Source of the DNA: Chitinophagaceae bacterium
GTDB taxonomy: Bacteria; Bacteroidota; Bacteroidia; Chitinophagales; Chitinophagaceae
Direction: 5' to 3'
Assembly: GCA_023957755.1 (NCBI GenBank)
Contig: JAMLGT010000002.1
Coordinates: 62,001 to 126,000 of the forward strand
Length of the DNA: 64,000 nt
The translations under genes were made by a program, and so were the position numbers. The first letter of the stretch is position 1; the number at the start of each line of letters is the position of its first letter. Positions 1 through 8,319 of the stretch are shown here, in pieces. The notes beneath the pieces were generated by a model. It made no database searches. It saw nothing but the letters and a program-made list of their open reading frames with translations, and was not told the origin of the DNA.

Positions 1-1
1 A

Positions 2-1288
2 CCCAGTGCGGTGCAGTCTGAAATTACAGTTACAAATCTGGTGAACCTGCCCATGTCTTCTCCTGATTTTTTCCCTGTTTTACTGGCCAATCAAATTTTG
101 GGAGGTGGCAGCGGCCGTTTGTATCAAAATCTTAGAGAAAAACACGGATTCACCTACGGATCTTATTCGTCTATAGGGCCCGGGAGATATCAGACTACTT
201 TTTCTGCCACAGCGCAGGTAAGAAATGAAAAAGTGGATAGTGCCGTCGTGGAAATACTGAAGGAGATAAATAGAATCAGAACAGAGAAAGTGTCAGATAA
301 GGAATTGGCGGAGACCAAAGCCCTGTATAGCGGAAATTTTGCGTTAGGTCTGGAAAACCCTGCTGTGCCGGCCACCTTTGCAAGCAACATCCTGATTAAC
401 GGGCTTGATAAGGATTTTTATCGCAACTACCTAAAGAAGATAAGTGAAGTTACGGTAGATGATATTCAAAGAGTGGCTCAGAAATACTTTAGCCATGATA
501 ATGCACGGATAGTAGTTGTGGGTAAGGAGTCTGTAGTGAAACCAGGCCTTGAGAAATTGGGTTACCCCGTAAAATTGTATGATAAATATGCTGATCCTGT
601 AACTGCGCAACCGGCCGCAAGTGCGACGGTGCCCACCGATGTGAGTGCAAAAGATATTATTGAAAAATATTTGAATGCAATTGGAGGAGCCGATGCATTA
701 AAGGCGGTTACATCAGTGTACAGCACAGGTACTATTAATATTCAGGGAATGGATATGGATTTGGAAGAAAAGCAAATGGCACCCAATTTAAGTTATATGG
801 CTATTGTAATGAATGGTCAGCCAATTATCGAAGATGTTTTCGATGGCAAGAGTGGTTGGAAGACTCAGATGGGACAAAAAATGGATTATGCACCTGAAGA
901 ATTGAAACTGAAGAACGAAAAGAAAGGGCTGTTTGATCAGTTGTTTTACCTGAATGGCGATGGTTACACTGTGCAGGTAGCAGGGACTGAAAAAGTAGAT
1001 GGAAAAGATGCTTACAAGCTGGTGGTAAAAAGCCCCTCAGGCCATGAAACTACTGAATGGTACGATAAGGAAACCGGATTTATGCTGAAGTCTATTACCA
1101 CAATGGAAGTGGGTGGACAGAGTGTAAGTCAGACTTCAGAGTATAGTAATTATACAAAGGTTGAAAATATTTTCATCCCTTATACTATAATTATGACTGT
1201 AGATACCCCTATGGGCGAGCAGGAGATGAAAGTGCAGGTAAAGAATGTGCAGGTTAATAAAGGGGTTACGAAGGATGATTTCAAGTAA
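2..1288 (+). CDS. M16 family zinc protease, C-terminal part (5' end outside window)
   Basis: The reading frame is open from the first bases, so the gene starts upstream; a GTG at 11 is not a credible start because it lies inside the conserved domain. Residues of the first ~190 codons match the C-terminal, non-catalytic half of an M16 (insulinase/PqqL-like) peptidase, including a region reading GGGSGRLYQNLREKHGFTY that is typical of this half. From about codon 215 to the end there is a second domain resembling LolA/outer-membrane lipoprotein-sorting folds (IIEKYLNAIGGADALKAV start, then alternating beta strands). That fusion is known in Bacteroidota M16 proteins. The HxxEH zinc motif would lie upstream of the window, so catalysis cannot be judged. 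Probably periplasmic. A hairpin terminator follows. Confidence 0.85.
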   Translation, partial: PSAVQSEITVTNLVNLPMSSPDFFPVLLANQILGGGSGRLYQNLREKHGFTYGSYSSIGPGRYQTTFSATAQVRNEKVDSAVVEILKEINRIRTEKVSDKELAETKALYSGNFALGLENPAVPATFASNILINGLDKDFYRNYLKKISEVTVDDIQRVAQKYFSHDNARIVVVGKESVVKPGLEKLGYPVKLYDKYADPVTAQPAASATVPTDVSAKDIIEKYLNAIGGADALKAVTSVYSTGTINIQGMDMDLEEKQMAPNLSYMAIVMNGQPIIEDVFDGKSGWKTQMGQKMDYAPEELKLKNEKKGLFDQLFYLNGDGYTVQVAGTEKVDGKDAYKLVVKSPSGHETTEWYDKETGFMLKSITTMEVGGQSVSQTSEYSNYTKVENIFIPYTIIMTVDTPMGEQEMKVQVKNVQVNKGVTKDDFK

Positions 1289-1311
1289 TCCACCTAAAGG
1301 ATAAAATGTTT

Positions 1312-1345
1312 GGAGGCTGCCCTGAAAAAGCAGCCTCCTCTTATT
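1312..1345 (+). terminator. Hairpin terminator after the M16 gene
   Basis: A 9-bp perfect stem, GGAGGCTGC (1312-1320) with GCAGCCTCC (1330-1338), encloses a 9-nt A-rich loop. The following TCTTATT is a poor U-tract, so termination efficiency is uncertain. Confidence 0.6.
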
Positions 1346-1379
1346 CGATCAATATGCATCTGTAAATAAGCGAAACAAT

Positions 1380-1387
1380 TATCTTGC
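1380..1387 (+). promoter_or_regulatory. -7 promoter element of rsmA (TATCTTGC)
   Basis: TATCTTGC resembles the Bacteroidota -7 element TAnnTTTG and ends only four bases before the rsmA ATG at 1392. The same octamer precedes pepP (17897) and pssA (19224). Transcription would start at or next to the start codon. Confidence 0.5.
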
Positions 1388-1391
1388 ACCA

Positions 1392-2132
1392 ATGTATCAC
1401 TTGAAAAAGTCACTGGGGCAGCATTTTCTTAAGGATGAGGGAGTGGTGAACAAAATATTGAAAGCCCTGGAAGCAATTGATCACAGTGCTTTGTTGGAAG
1501 TAGGACCTGGAGGCGGTGCATTGACTAAAGGTTTATTGACGAAGCAGGGTGTCAATTTCCTTGCGGTAGAAGTTGATGCCGAAAAGGTAGATTACCTGAA
1601 AAAGCAATTTCCGGAACTGAAGGTTATCCATAAAAGTTTTCTGGAAATGGAGAAACCTTTTGAGGTGCCTTTTACTGTAATTGGAAACTTCCCGTATAAT
1701 ATTTCCTCTCAAATTATTTTTAAGATATTAGGCTGGTATCCGTCGGTAACCCATGTAGTGGGTATGTTTCAAAAGGAAGTAGCTGAGCGGATTGCTGCCA
1801 AACCTGGAACCAAAGACTATGGGATCATCAGTGTATTGACTCAGTATTATTATGATGTAAGCTATTTGTTTTCCGTAAGCCGGCATGCTTTCAATCCACC
1901 TCCGAAGGTAGAGAGTGCTGTGATCAGGCTCGATGCACGCGTGGAATTGCTGCCGGTAAAAAGCGAAAAGGATTTTAAGAAAATAGTGAAGGCATCATTT
2001 GCGCACAGAAGAAAGACCCTTAGAAATAATCTTAAGGGTTTCATTGACGCGGAGAAACTTAAAGCGCCATTGTTTGACCGCCGTGCTGAAGAATTGAGTG
2101 TCGAAGGGTTTGCTGAACTAAGTTACTACTAA
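1392..2132 (+). CDS. rsmA: 16S rRNA (adenine(1518)-N6/adenine(1519)-N6)-dimethyltransferase
   Basis: RsmA (KsgA) dimethylates two adjacent adenines in the 3'-terminal helix of 16S rRNA during 30S maturation, using S-adenosylmethionine. The 246-residue product shows the N-terminal signature LGQHFL (residues 8-13), the SAM-binding motif EVGPGGG (36-42) and the catalytic motif NFPY (99-102), which is the family N-[LIF]-P-Y. The C-terminal part carries the helical domain ending in RRAEELSVEGF. It is somewhat shorter than the usual 260-290 residues but complete. The ATG at 1392 gives the canonical N terminus. The -7-like element sits directly upstream, so this is probably an independent transcript. 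Confidence 0.96.
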   Translation: MYHLKKSLGQHFLKDEGVVNKILKALEAIDHSALLEVGPGGGALTKGLLTKQGVNFLAVEVDAEKVDYLKKQFPELKVIHKSFLEMEKPFEVPFTVIGNFPYNISSQIIFKILGWYPSVTHVVGMFQKEVAERIAAKPGTKDYGIISVLTQYYYDVSYLFSVSRHAFNPPPKVESAVIRLDARVELLPVKSEKDFKKIVKASFAHRRKTLRNNLKGFIDAEKLKAPLFDRRAEELSVEGFAELSYY

Positions 2133-2267
2133 TCACAGCCCCTGTCGCCATGAGGTAAGTAGAAAGTATTAGTATGAAGGCCTTGGTGTGTACAATTGGT
2201 TTCACAGGGGAATTAAAGCCCATAGCGATGAGCAAAAGCCCAATTACATTATAAAACTTCTACATTA

Positions 2268-2300
2268 CAGGGAAAATACCCTGCTCAAATATTACCTTTG
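2268..2300 (+). promoter_or_regulatory. lysS promoter with overlapping inverted repeat
   Basis: TACCTTTG at 2293-2300 matches the Bacteroidota -7 consensus TAnnTTTG exactly, 21 bases before the lysS ATG. Just upstream, CAGGG (2268-2272) and CCCTG (2279-2283) form a short inverted repeat in the position of the -33/-7 spacer, a possible but weak operator. Confidence 0.6.
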
Positions 2301-2321
2301 CACCGCATAAAAAAGCAGAAA

Positions 2322-3884
2322 ATGAGTAATGAGCATTTGTCAGAGCAGGAAGTGATCCGGCGCGAGAAATTGAAGGAACTTGAGAAAGCAGGGATCGATA
2401 GTTATCCTGCCTCACAATTCCATGTGACCCATAATGCGGCAGACATAAAAAAGAATTTTTCAGAAGAGAAGAAAGAGGATTATGCCCACGTGAGCCTTGC
2501 GGGCAGGATTATGGGGTTTCGGGATATGGGAAAGGCTTCTTTTGCTGTATTGCAGGATAGCACCGGAAAGATTCAACTTTATGTCAGAAGAGATGATATT
2601 GCTCCCCATGAAGACAAGAGCCTTTATACCAATGTATGGAAGAAGCTGCTGGATATCGGGGATATTATCGGTGTTACCGGATTTGTGTTTATTACCAAGA
2701 CAGGGGAGACCTCGGTGCACGTCACATCTTTTACAATACTGAGCAAGGCATTGCGCCCACTGCCTGTGGTGAAGGAAAAAGATGGAGAGACATTCGATGA
2801 AGTTACTGATGCAGAGTTCAGGTACAGACAGCGATACGCTGATCTTATCATTAATCCTCAAACAAAGGAAACCTTTGTTAAGCGCACTAAGATGATCAAT
2901 GCTATCCGTGAATTTCTGAATGAGCGCAGTGCGCTGGAGGTAGATACGCCCGTGTTGCAAGCTATCCCCGGAGGAGCAGCGGCGCGTCCCTTCGTGACAC
3001 ATCATAATGCCCTGGATGTTCCTTTTTATCTGCGAATAGCCAATGAGCTTTATCTGAAAAGACTTTTGGTTGGCGGATTCGATTGGGTGTATGAGTTTAG
3101 CCGCAACTTCAGGAATGAAGGGATGGACAGAACCCATAACCCTGAGTTTACCGTACTGGAATTCTATGTAGCCTACAAAGATTATCTCTGGATGATGGAG
3201 ACTACAGAGCAATTGCTGGAACATACAGCAAAGGCCGTAAATGGTACTACCGTGGCAAAGTATGGTGAAAATGAAATTGATTTTAAGGCCCCGTATCGCA
3301 GAGTGACGATGTATGAAGCAATTAAGGAGCATACCGGAGTTGATATTGAAGGGATGGATGAATTGCAACTTCGTGAAGTGTGCAAACAATTAGGTATCCA
3401 CGCTGATGAGACAATGGGGAAGGGAAAACTGATTGATGAGATTTTTTCTGAGAAATGCGAATCGCATTATATCCAGCCAACTTTTATAATTGACTACCCG
3501 GTTGAGATGAGCCCGCTTACCAAGAAGCATCGCAGTAAACCCGGACTGGTAGAGCGTTTTGAATTGATGATAAATGGAAAGGAAGTAGCTAATGCGTATA
3601 GTGAACTCAATGACCCGATTGATCAGCGAAGCCGTTTTGAGGAGCAACTAAAGCTTATGGAACGTGGCGACGATGAAGCAATGTATATTGATTATGACTT
3701 CCTTAGGGCACTTGAGTACGGAATGCCACAGGCGAGTGGTATCGGCTTTGGAATAGACCGTCTGGCGATGTTACTAACTAACAGCCCGTCGATTCAGGAT
3801 GTGCTTTTCTTTCCTCAGATGAGACCGGAGAAAGGATTGCAGCAATCTGCCGAAGGCCTTTCTTCAGACGAGAAGAATGCGTAA
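2322..3884 (+). CDS. lysS: Lysyl-tRNA synthetase, class II
   Basis: LysS charges tRNA-Lys with lysine. The 520-residue protein has an N-terminal OB-fold anticodon-binding domain (about residues 50-150, with AGRIMGFRDMGKASFAVLQD) and a class II catalytic core. Motif 2 reads RNFRNEGMDRTHNPEFT and motif 3 reads GIGFGIDRLAMLLTN. An in-frame TTG at 2298 would add eight residues, but it lies inside the -7 promoter element, so the ATG at 2322 (MSNEHLSEQ) is the start. Length is normal for bacterial LysS. Confidence 0.97.
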   Translation: MSNEHLSEQEVIRREKLKELEKAGIDSYPASQFHVTHNAADIKKNFSEEKKEDYAHVSLAGRIMGFRDMGKASFAVLQDSTGKIQLYVRRDDIAPHEDKSLYTNVWKKLLDIGDIIGVTGFVFITKTGETSVHVTSFTILSKALRPLPVVKEKDGETFDEVTDAEFRYRQRYADLIINPQTKETFVKRTKMINAIREFLNERSALEVDTPVLQAIPGGAAARPFVTHHNALDVPFYLRIANELYLKRLLVGGFDWVYEFSRNFRNEGMDRTHNPEFTVLEFYVAYKDYLWMMETTEQLLEHTAKAVNGTTVAKYGENEIDFKAPYRRVTMYEAIKEHTGVDIEGMDELQLREVCKQLGIHADETMGKGKLIDEIFSEKCESHYIQPTFIIDYPVEMSPLTKKHRSKPGLVERFELMINGKEVANAYSELNDPIDQRSRFEEQLKLMERGDDEAMYIDYDFLRALEYGMPQASGIGFGIDRLAMLLTNSPSIQDVLFFPQMRPEKGLQQSAEGLSSDEKNA

Positions 3885-3919
3885 CTTAGTGGTCTGACTT
3901 TGAATCAATTTTTAATAAG

Positions 3920-4345
3920 ATGACTTCTGAAAAGACAGATTATCTGTTTGTATATAGCTCGCTTCTTAGAGGCTTCGGCACACCCGATTATGAATATATA
4001 TGTCGTTACTTTGATTTTGCAGGCACTGCAAGAGCAAGGGGGATACTGAGCATAATGGGGGATATCATAGTGGGCACGCCTGTGGAAGACGAGCGTTTTA
4101 TAGTGGGAGAATTATATCGTATTCAGCAACCGGAATTGTTTTCTTTTGTGATTGGTCAATTGGATGAGTACGAAGGCCTTCATCCGGAGCCACCTGAGGT
4201 GTCGAAGTATAAAAGAGTGCAATCAGTAGTTTACACGGATGATGGTGAGGAAAAACTTGCCTGGGTTTATTGGTACGCCGGTGGTGTGCATGGATTACCG
4301 GTTATTGAATCAGGGGATGTGCTTGAATATCTCAACAGGAAATAA
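3920..4345 (+). CDS. Gamma-glutamylcyclotransferase-like (AIG2/GGCT fold) protein
   Basis: The 141-residue product begins with YLFVYSSLLRG, the family's substrate-loop motif (usually YGSL), and contains GELYRI and LDEYEG, where the glutamate matches the usual catalytic acid of the GGCT fold. The family includes enzymes that cyclise gamma-glutamyl peptides or cleave glutathione. Here YGSL has become YSSL, so substrate is unknown. It begins 35 nt after lysS and may be co-transcribed. No signal peptide is seen. Confidence 0.8.
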   Translation: MTSEKTDYLFVYSSLLRGFGTPDYEYICRYFDFAGTARARGILSIMGDIIVGTPVEDERFIVGELYRIQQPELFSFVIGQLDEYEGLHPEPPEVSKYKRVQSVVYTDDGEEKLAWVYWYAGGVHGLPVIESGDVLEYLNRK

Positions 4346-4416
4346 TCAGGTAATTTTTTCTAACATTCCACTGCAGTTAAATGCAGTATAGTTTTATTCT
4401 TAATCCGGGATATAAT

Positions 4417-4447
4417 AAAGCCCCGTGAATTCCACAGGGCTTTTGAT
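4417..4447. terminator. Bidirectional terminator between the GGCT-like gene and the TonB-type receptor
   Basis: AAAGCCC (4417-4423) pairs with GGGCTTT (4437-4443); an inner GTG/CAC extends the stem after one mismatch. T-runs or A-runs flank both sides, so the hairpin can serve both convergent genes. Confidence 0.75.
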
Positions 4448-4464
4448 TTATCAAAACATGGTTC

Positions 4465-7104
4465 TTATTGCATTCCCTGCATCCCCTGCATTCCATTTTG
4501 CATCCCTTCCTGATCACCTTTCATATTCTTCCTTTTGAAGAGGGAAGTATCGAATTTACCAAACCTCCAGCTCAGATTCAGTCTGAAAACCTGAGGGTCT
4601 CTGTAGCTCCGGTTGTCCTGGATGGTATAGACATCTTTTGAGAATTCTGAGATTGAATGAGTCCTGTACACACGCGTGGCGAAGATATCGTTTACACTCA
4701 GTGAAATAGAGGCCGACTTGTCTTTCAGGAAATCCTTTTTAATTGCGAGGTCAAATCCGTAGTTGGGATCAGAGTACCCGTTTGCTGTAGCACGCGGGCC
4801 ACCCCACATCATACCACCACCGCTGCCGCCTCTGCCTGGAGGCAAAATTGTCTTACTGGTGTAATCGGCAGTAAGCTGGATAGAAAAGTTTTTCGGTAAA
4901 CTGAAAGTACTGTTCAGTTTTCCAAACCAGCTCACACGGCTGTTAGAGAGTGCTGAACTTGTCTGCACTCCCGAAATCTGGTTATTATATAGGTTTACAT
5001 TGCTTGTAAGATTCCACCAACTGGCAATTTTATTAGTCAGGATTAATTCCAGACCGTATGCTGAACTTTTGTTTGCATTGATGTAGCTGGACACAAAGAT
5101 GCTGTCTGCCAATGGGGAGAGTGGATTAGCATCCCTGTAGGTGTTATTCGCAATCAAATCGTTCGTATTGCGATAATATATTGTAGCCAGCAGGTTGTTG
5201 CCTCTCTTCATGTTTAGCTGATATGACAGTTCGATCAGATTGGTGAATTCGGGTGTCAGACCCGGGTTACCACGTGTGATGTTTAGTGAATCCTGGAAGT
5301 TGTAATAAGGGATTAACTGAAAGAAATTGGGACGGTTGATTTTTCTGGAGTAATTCAACTGTAAGTCCTGCTTATCATCGATCTTCTGTGTCAGGAATAC
5401 ACTTGGGAAAAAGCTAAATGGGAATTGATTTTTAAAAGTCTGATTACTATCTATCAACGTTCCGGAATAGAATGAGCTTTCTACTCTGCCTCCCAACTGG
5501 AAAGAAAAATTATCTATCTTTTGTGAATAAGTCACATATCCCGCATATACCTGATCGTTAAACTTAAAATGACTGTTCAGAAGGGGGATAGGATCGTACT
5601 TGCCGGTACCATCATTGTATAAGAAGTTTAGGCTTTCGCTGGCGTAGTTTCTGACACTTGCGCGAAGCCCGGCCTCTAGTTTACTGTTTTCTGTCAGGGG
5701 GTCTGTGTAATCGGTCTGGGCAATAAAATTCTTGTTGGTGCCACCGGATTTCATCAATTGATTTCCTTCTCCATATTTGGGGTTGCCCAGGTCGTCAAAA
5801 AATTGAGTTTTTGATAATGAATTGCCCGAGTTGTTGCTGGCCGAGTAATTAATGTCGGCAGTGATTGATTTATTAGGCTTTACAAAGTTGTGTTTAAAAC
5901 CAAGCGAACCCCCGGTATTTTTAAAATTGAATGAAGACTGGTTGTTGATTCTACCTGTCTCGCTGGAGAAATAGTTGCCAATGGTAGTATCTCTGGTGAG
6001 AGAAAGCAAACTGTTGTTATCGAAATTACCATTCACAAGATTACCGGAAATGGTGAGTGTATTTCTATTATCAATTAAGTAATCGATACCTGTACGTACG
6101 AATGCGAAGTGGCCGTCGTTGTTGTTTTTGCCTGTCTGGTTGAAGGTGGCAAGGGTGTTATACAGTTTATCTTCACGAAATGTAATTTGAGTGCCTGAAG
6201 ACTTTCTTTGGTTATACATTCCATTTCCAAAGAAATTAATTTTTCCCTGCTTAATGTTGAAGTCGCCGCCAATACCTGAGCTTAATTTAGTATCTGCATT
6301 CGCGCGAACACTTCCGTTATAACCTGCTTTTCTGTTTTTCTTCAATACAATATTGAGGATTCCTGCACCGCCTCCTGAAGCATCGAACTTTGCTGATGGG
6401 TTACTTATAATCTCCACGCTTTCAATTTCGTCTGATGGAATTTGATCTAGTGACAAAGTAGTAGGCCGTCCATCGACAAATATTTGTGGCGTTTTATTTC
6501 TGAGTGAAACGTTGCCGTCAATATCCACATTTACTGATGGCACATTCTTCATGACATCTACGGCAGTACCTCCGGCACTTGTAATACTTTTATCAACATT
6601 AAATACCTTTCTGTCGATATTCATTTGCATCATACTCTTATTACCTGTGATTACCACTCCCTGAAGTTGTTGTACGACCCGGGTCATTTTAAGATTTCCA
6701 AGGTCTTTGTCGAGTGCAGCCATCATTTGGGAAGGATCACCACCGGGTTTCAGGTCAAACTGAAGTTCTTCTACTATTGGAGCGTATCCTACGGCTGTCG
6801 CCAGGAGAGTGTATTTTGTCATTACGGGCAGCTTCTCAATAGTGAATTCTCCTTTCTTATCGGATAATACAATGGCTACCACACTCTCTTCGGTTTCCTT
6901 TGTAGCCGGATCCACCTTATGCTGAGATAATTGTATAGTAACTGCTTCAATCGGTTTTCCGCTTGTGGCATCTATTATTTTGCCGTAAAACCTTCCGGTA
7001 TTCATAGCCTGGCCGCCATTCCCTTGTCTCGCTCCCTGCGGATATTGCGCAAAAGCACCTGTGGTGATAAATAATGCCAGAAAAACTATTAATCTTGATT
7101 TCAT
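4465..7104 (-). CDS. TonB-dependent receptor-like outer membrane protein with carboxypeptidase-regulatory-like domain
   Basis: The 879-residue protein starts with a signal peptide (MKSRLIVFLALFITTGAFAQ). A CarboxypepD_reg-like beta-sandwich follows (about 38-120, GRFYGKIIDATSGKPIEAVTIQL), then a TonB plug-like segment (about 150-255, with TAVDVMKNVPSVNVDIDGNVSLRN and the GGGAGILNIVLKK plug end), then a long barrel of the outer-membrane beta-barrel family 3 type. It ends in an unusual Met/Gln repeat (NGMQGMQGMQ), so the usual terminal aromatic residue is absent. No SusD gene is adjacent, so the ligand is unknown. An inverted repeat in the promoter region suggests regulation. Confidence 0.88.
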   Translation of the reverse strand: MKSRLIVFLALFITTGAFAQYPQGARQGNGGQAMNTGRFYGKIIDATSGKPIEAVTIQLSQHKVDPATKETEESVVAIVLSDKKGEFTIEKLPVMTKYTLLATAVGYAPIVEELQFDLKPGGDPSQMMAALDKDLGNLKMTRVVQQLQGVVITGNKSMMQMNIDRKVFNVDKSITSAGGTAVDVMKNVPSVNVDIDGNVSLRNKTPQIFVDGRPTTLSLDQIPSDEIESVEIISNPSAKFDASGGGAGILNIVLKKNRKAGYNGSVRANADTKLSSGIGGDFNIKQGKINFFGNGMYNQRKSSGTQITFREDKLYNTLATFNQTGKNNNDGHFAFVRTGIDYLIDNRNTLTISGNLVNGNFDNNSLLSLTRDTTIGNYFSSETGRINNQSSFNFKNTGGSLGFKHNFVKPNKSITADINYSASNNSGNSLSKTQFFDDLGNPKYGEGNQLMKSGGTNKNFIAQTDYTDPLTENSKLEAGLRASVRNYASESLNFLYNDGTGKYDPIPLLNSHFKFNDQVYAGYVTYSQKIDNFSFQLGGRVESSFYSGTLIDSNQTFKNQFPFSFFPSVFLTQKIDDKQDLQLNYSRKINRPNFFQLIPYYNFQDSLNITRGNPGLTPEFTNLIELSYQLNMKRGNNLLATIYYRNTNDLIANNTYRDANPLSPLADSIFVSSYINANKSSAYGLELILTNKIASWWNLTSNVNLYNNQISGVQTSSALSNSRVSWFGKLNSTFSLPKNFSIQLTADYTSKTILPPGRGGSGGGMMWGGPRATANGYSDPNYGFDLAIKKDFLKDKSASISLSVNDIFATRVYRTHSISEFSKDVYTIQDNRSYRDPQVFRLNLSWRFGKFDTSLFKRKNMKGDQEGMQNGMQGMQGMQ

Positions 7105-7153
7105 AATTTCCAGAATTTTCTTCTTATTTTTTATTTTTTGAAGTAATTGGACG

Positions 7154-7183
7154 CAAAATTGTTTCGTTATCGTCCTAACGAAA
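7154..7183 (-). promoter_or_regulatory. Candidate operator/promoter of the TonB-type receptor
   Basis: A perfect 8-bp inverted repeat, TTTCGTTA (7162-7169) and TAACGAAA (7176-7183) with a 6-nt spacer, lies directly upstream (on the minus strand) of CAATTTTG (7154-7161), a one-mismatch version of TAnnTTTG. A dyad in the -33/-7 spacer is a classic place for a regulator to bind. The regulator is not identifiable here. Confidence 0.5.
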
Positions 7184-7242
7184 TTTTAAATTGTTATAAA
7201 TGGTAGTTATGAACGAAAGAGCGGTAGGTTTTTATTTAAAAT

Positions 7243-7276
7243 TTTGGCTCTTAACAAAAGTTTTTGACTATTTTTG
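7243..7276 (+). promoter_or_regulatory. Promoter of tRNA-His
   Basis: TTTG at 7243-7246, a 22-nt spacer and TATTTTTG at 7269-7276 match the Bacteroidota -33/-7 promoter (TTTG ... TAnnTTTG). The tRNA begins 15 bases after the -7 element. Confidence 0.7.
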
Positions 7277-7290
7277 CGCTCCTCAATTAC

Positions 7291-7365
7291 GGTGGCTGTA
7301 GCTCAGTTGGTTAGAGCATCAGATTGTGGTTCTGAGGGTCGTGGGTTCGAGACCCATCAGCCACC
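7291..7365 (+). tRNA. tRNA-His (GTG anticodon)
   Basis: The cloverleaf is complete. The acceptor stem pairs 7292-7298 with 7358-7364, and the extra 5' G (G-1, 7291) characteristic of tRNA-His pairs with discriminator C73 (7365). The anticodon stem TCAGA/TCTGA (7319-7323 and following) holds the loop TTGTGGT with anticodon GTG at 7326-7328, and the T-loop contains GTTCGAGAC. The bases after 7365 read CA, so a full CCA is not encoded; the CCA-adding enzyme encoded at 23018 would complete it. Confidence 0.97.
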
Positions 7366-7375
7366 CAGTAAACTT

Positions 7376-7405
7376 AACCGGTGCATACAGTGCCGGTTTT
7401 TTTTG
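7376..7405 (+). terminator. Rho-independent terminator of tRNA-His
   Basis: AACCGG (7376-7381) pairs with CCGGTT (7393-7398), extended by a CA/TG pair past a small bulge, followed by a run of eight T. Confidence 0.85.
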
Positions 7406-7455
7406 TTCGACATTGAATCTTCATCTATTGCTTTTCTTTTTCGGGTGCAGGGAAT

Positions 7456-8292
7456 CTAATTGCCCGTAGCTTCAGTATAAACTTTGAATAATGACACGGC
7501 TTCCCTGGCTTCTTTTACGTCGTGTACACGAAGGATGTGGGCACCATTCATCAGTGCAATTGTATTGAGTACAGTGGTGCCATTCAGTGCTTCTTCAGGA
7601 GTAATCTGAAGTGTTTTGTATATGCTTGATTTACGAGACAAGCCAGCAAGGATGGGCAGGTCAAAGATTTTAAATGCTGCAAGGTTTTTCAGCAGGTAAT
7701 AGTTCTGGTCAATCGTTTTGGCAAATCCAAATCCGGGGTCTATGATGATGTCATGAATACCCGCCTTCCTGCATTTGTCAGTTCGCTCAATAAAGTATTG
7801 TAGTACCTCTCCGAGGATATCTCTATAGTCAGTATGTTGCTGCATGTTTTCCGGAGTTCCTTTAATGTGCATACAGATATAGGGAACTCCCAGTTTGCCT
7901 ACGGTATCTATCATTTGCGGGTCCATTGTGCCTCCGCTTATATCATTCACAATATGGGCACCTGCTTCTACCATTGCCGCTGCGGTAGATGCATGGTAGG
8001 TATCGATGGAAATAATCTTGTCAGTGCTTTTAATGATTTCGGGAATGAGGCCAGCCAGTTTTTCTATTTCCTCATCTGCACTGATCCGGGTGCTTCCGAG
8101 CCGCGTACTTTGTGCGCCGATGTCAATAATATCAACACCAGCTTCAGCCATATGGATTGCGCTTTTGAGCACGGCCTCCTTATCAGGCAAACGGCTTCCC
8201 TGATAAAATGAATCCCTTGTGTAGTTCAGGATACCCATTACCAAGGGTTGCTTCAATGAAAGCAGCCTTCCTTTGCAATTGAGTGTGTACAT
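7456..8292 (-). CDS. folP: Dihydropteroate synthase
   Basis: FolP condenses p-aminobenzoate with 6-hydroxymethyl-dihydropterin pyrophosphate to give dihydropteroate in folate synthesis. The 278-residue TIM barrel shows SIDTYHAS, NDISGG, MHIKGTPENMQ, DPGFGFAKT, GLSRKS and RVHDV. Two usually conserved prolines in the flexible active-site loops are replaced. Loop 1 reads NYTRDSF (residues 23-29) instead of NVTPDSF, and loop 2 reads STRLG (62-66) instead of STRPG. The second position aligns with E. coli Pro64, where substitutions affect sulfonamide binding. All other catalytic motifs look intact. It is divergent from the DUF1599 gene, with only 27 bp between the starts. Confidence 0.95.
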   Translation of the reverse strand: MYTLNCKGRLLSLKQPLVMGILNYTRDSFYQGSRLPDKEAVLKSAIHMAEAGVDIIDIGAQSTRLGSTRISADEEIEKLAGLIPEIIKSTDKIISIDTYHASTAAAMVEAGAHIVNDISGGTMDPQMIDTVGKLGVPYICMHIKGTPENMQQHTDYRDILGEVLQYFIERTDKCRKAGIHDIIIDPGFGFAKTIDQNYYLLKNLAAFKIFDLPILAGLSRKSSIYKTLQITPEEALNGTTVLNTIALMNGAHILRVHDVKEAREAVSLFKVYTEATGN

Positions 8293-8305
8293 AATTTATT
8301 TCAGT

Positions 8306-8313
8306 TAAATTTG
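8306..8313 (+). promoter_or_regulatory. -7 element of the DUF1599 operon (TAAATTTG)
   Basis: TAAATTTG is a perfect TAnnTTTG match and ends six bases before the ATG at 8320. It also argues against the in-frame TTG at 8311 as start, since that codon lies within the element. Confidence 0.65.
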
Positions 8314-8319
8314 ACGCGT

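Noticed and set aside
2460-3389. A 309-codon minus-strand frame
   Set aside because: It lies antisense to lysS, which is complete and strongly supported; the protein shows no recognisable domain.
7274-7459. A 61-codon frame starting before and running through the tRNA
   Set aside because: It is a translation of tRNA-His and its terminator; the protein text (AVAQLVRASDCGSEGRGFE) is the typical false product of tRNA genes.
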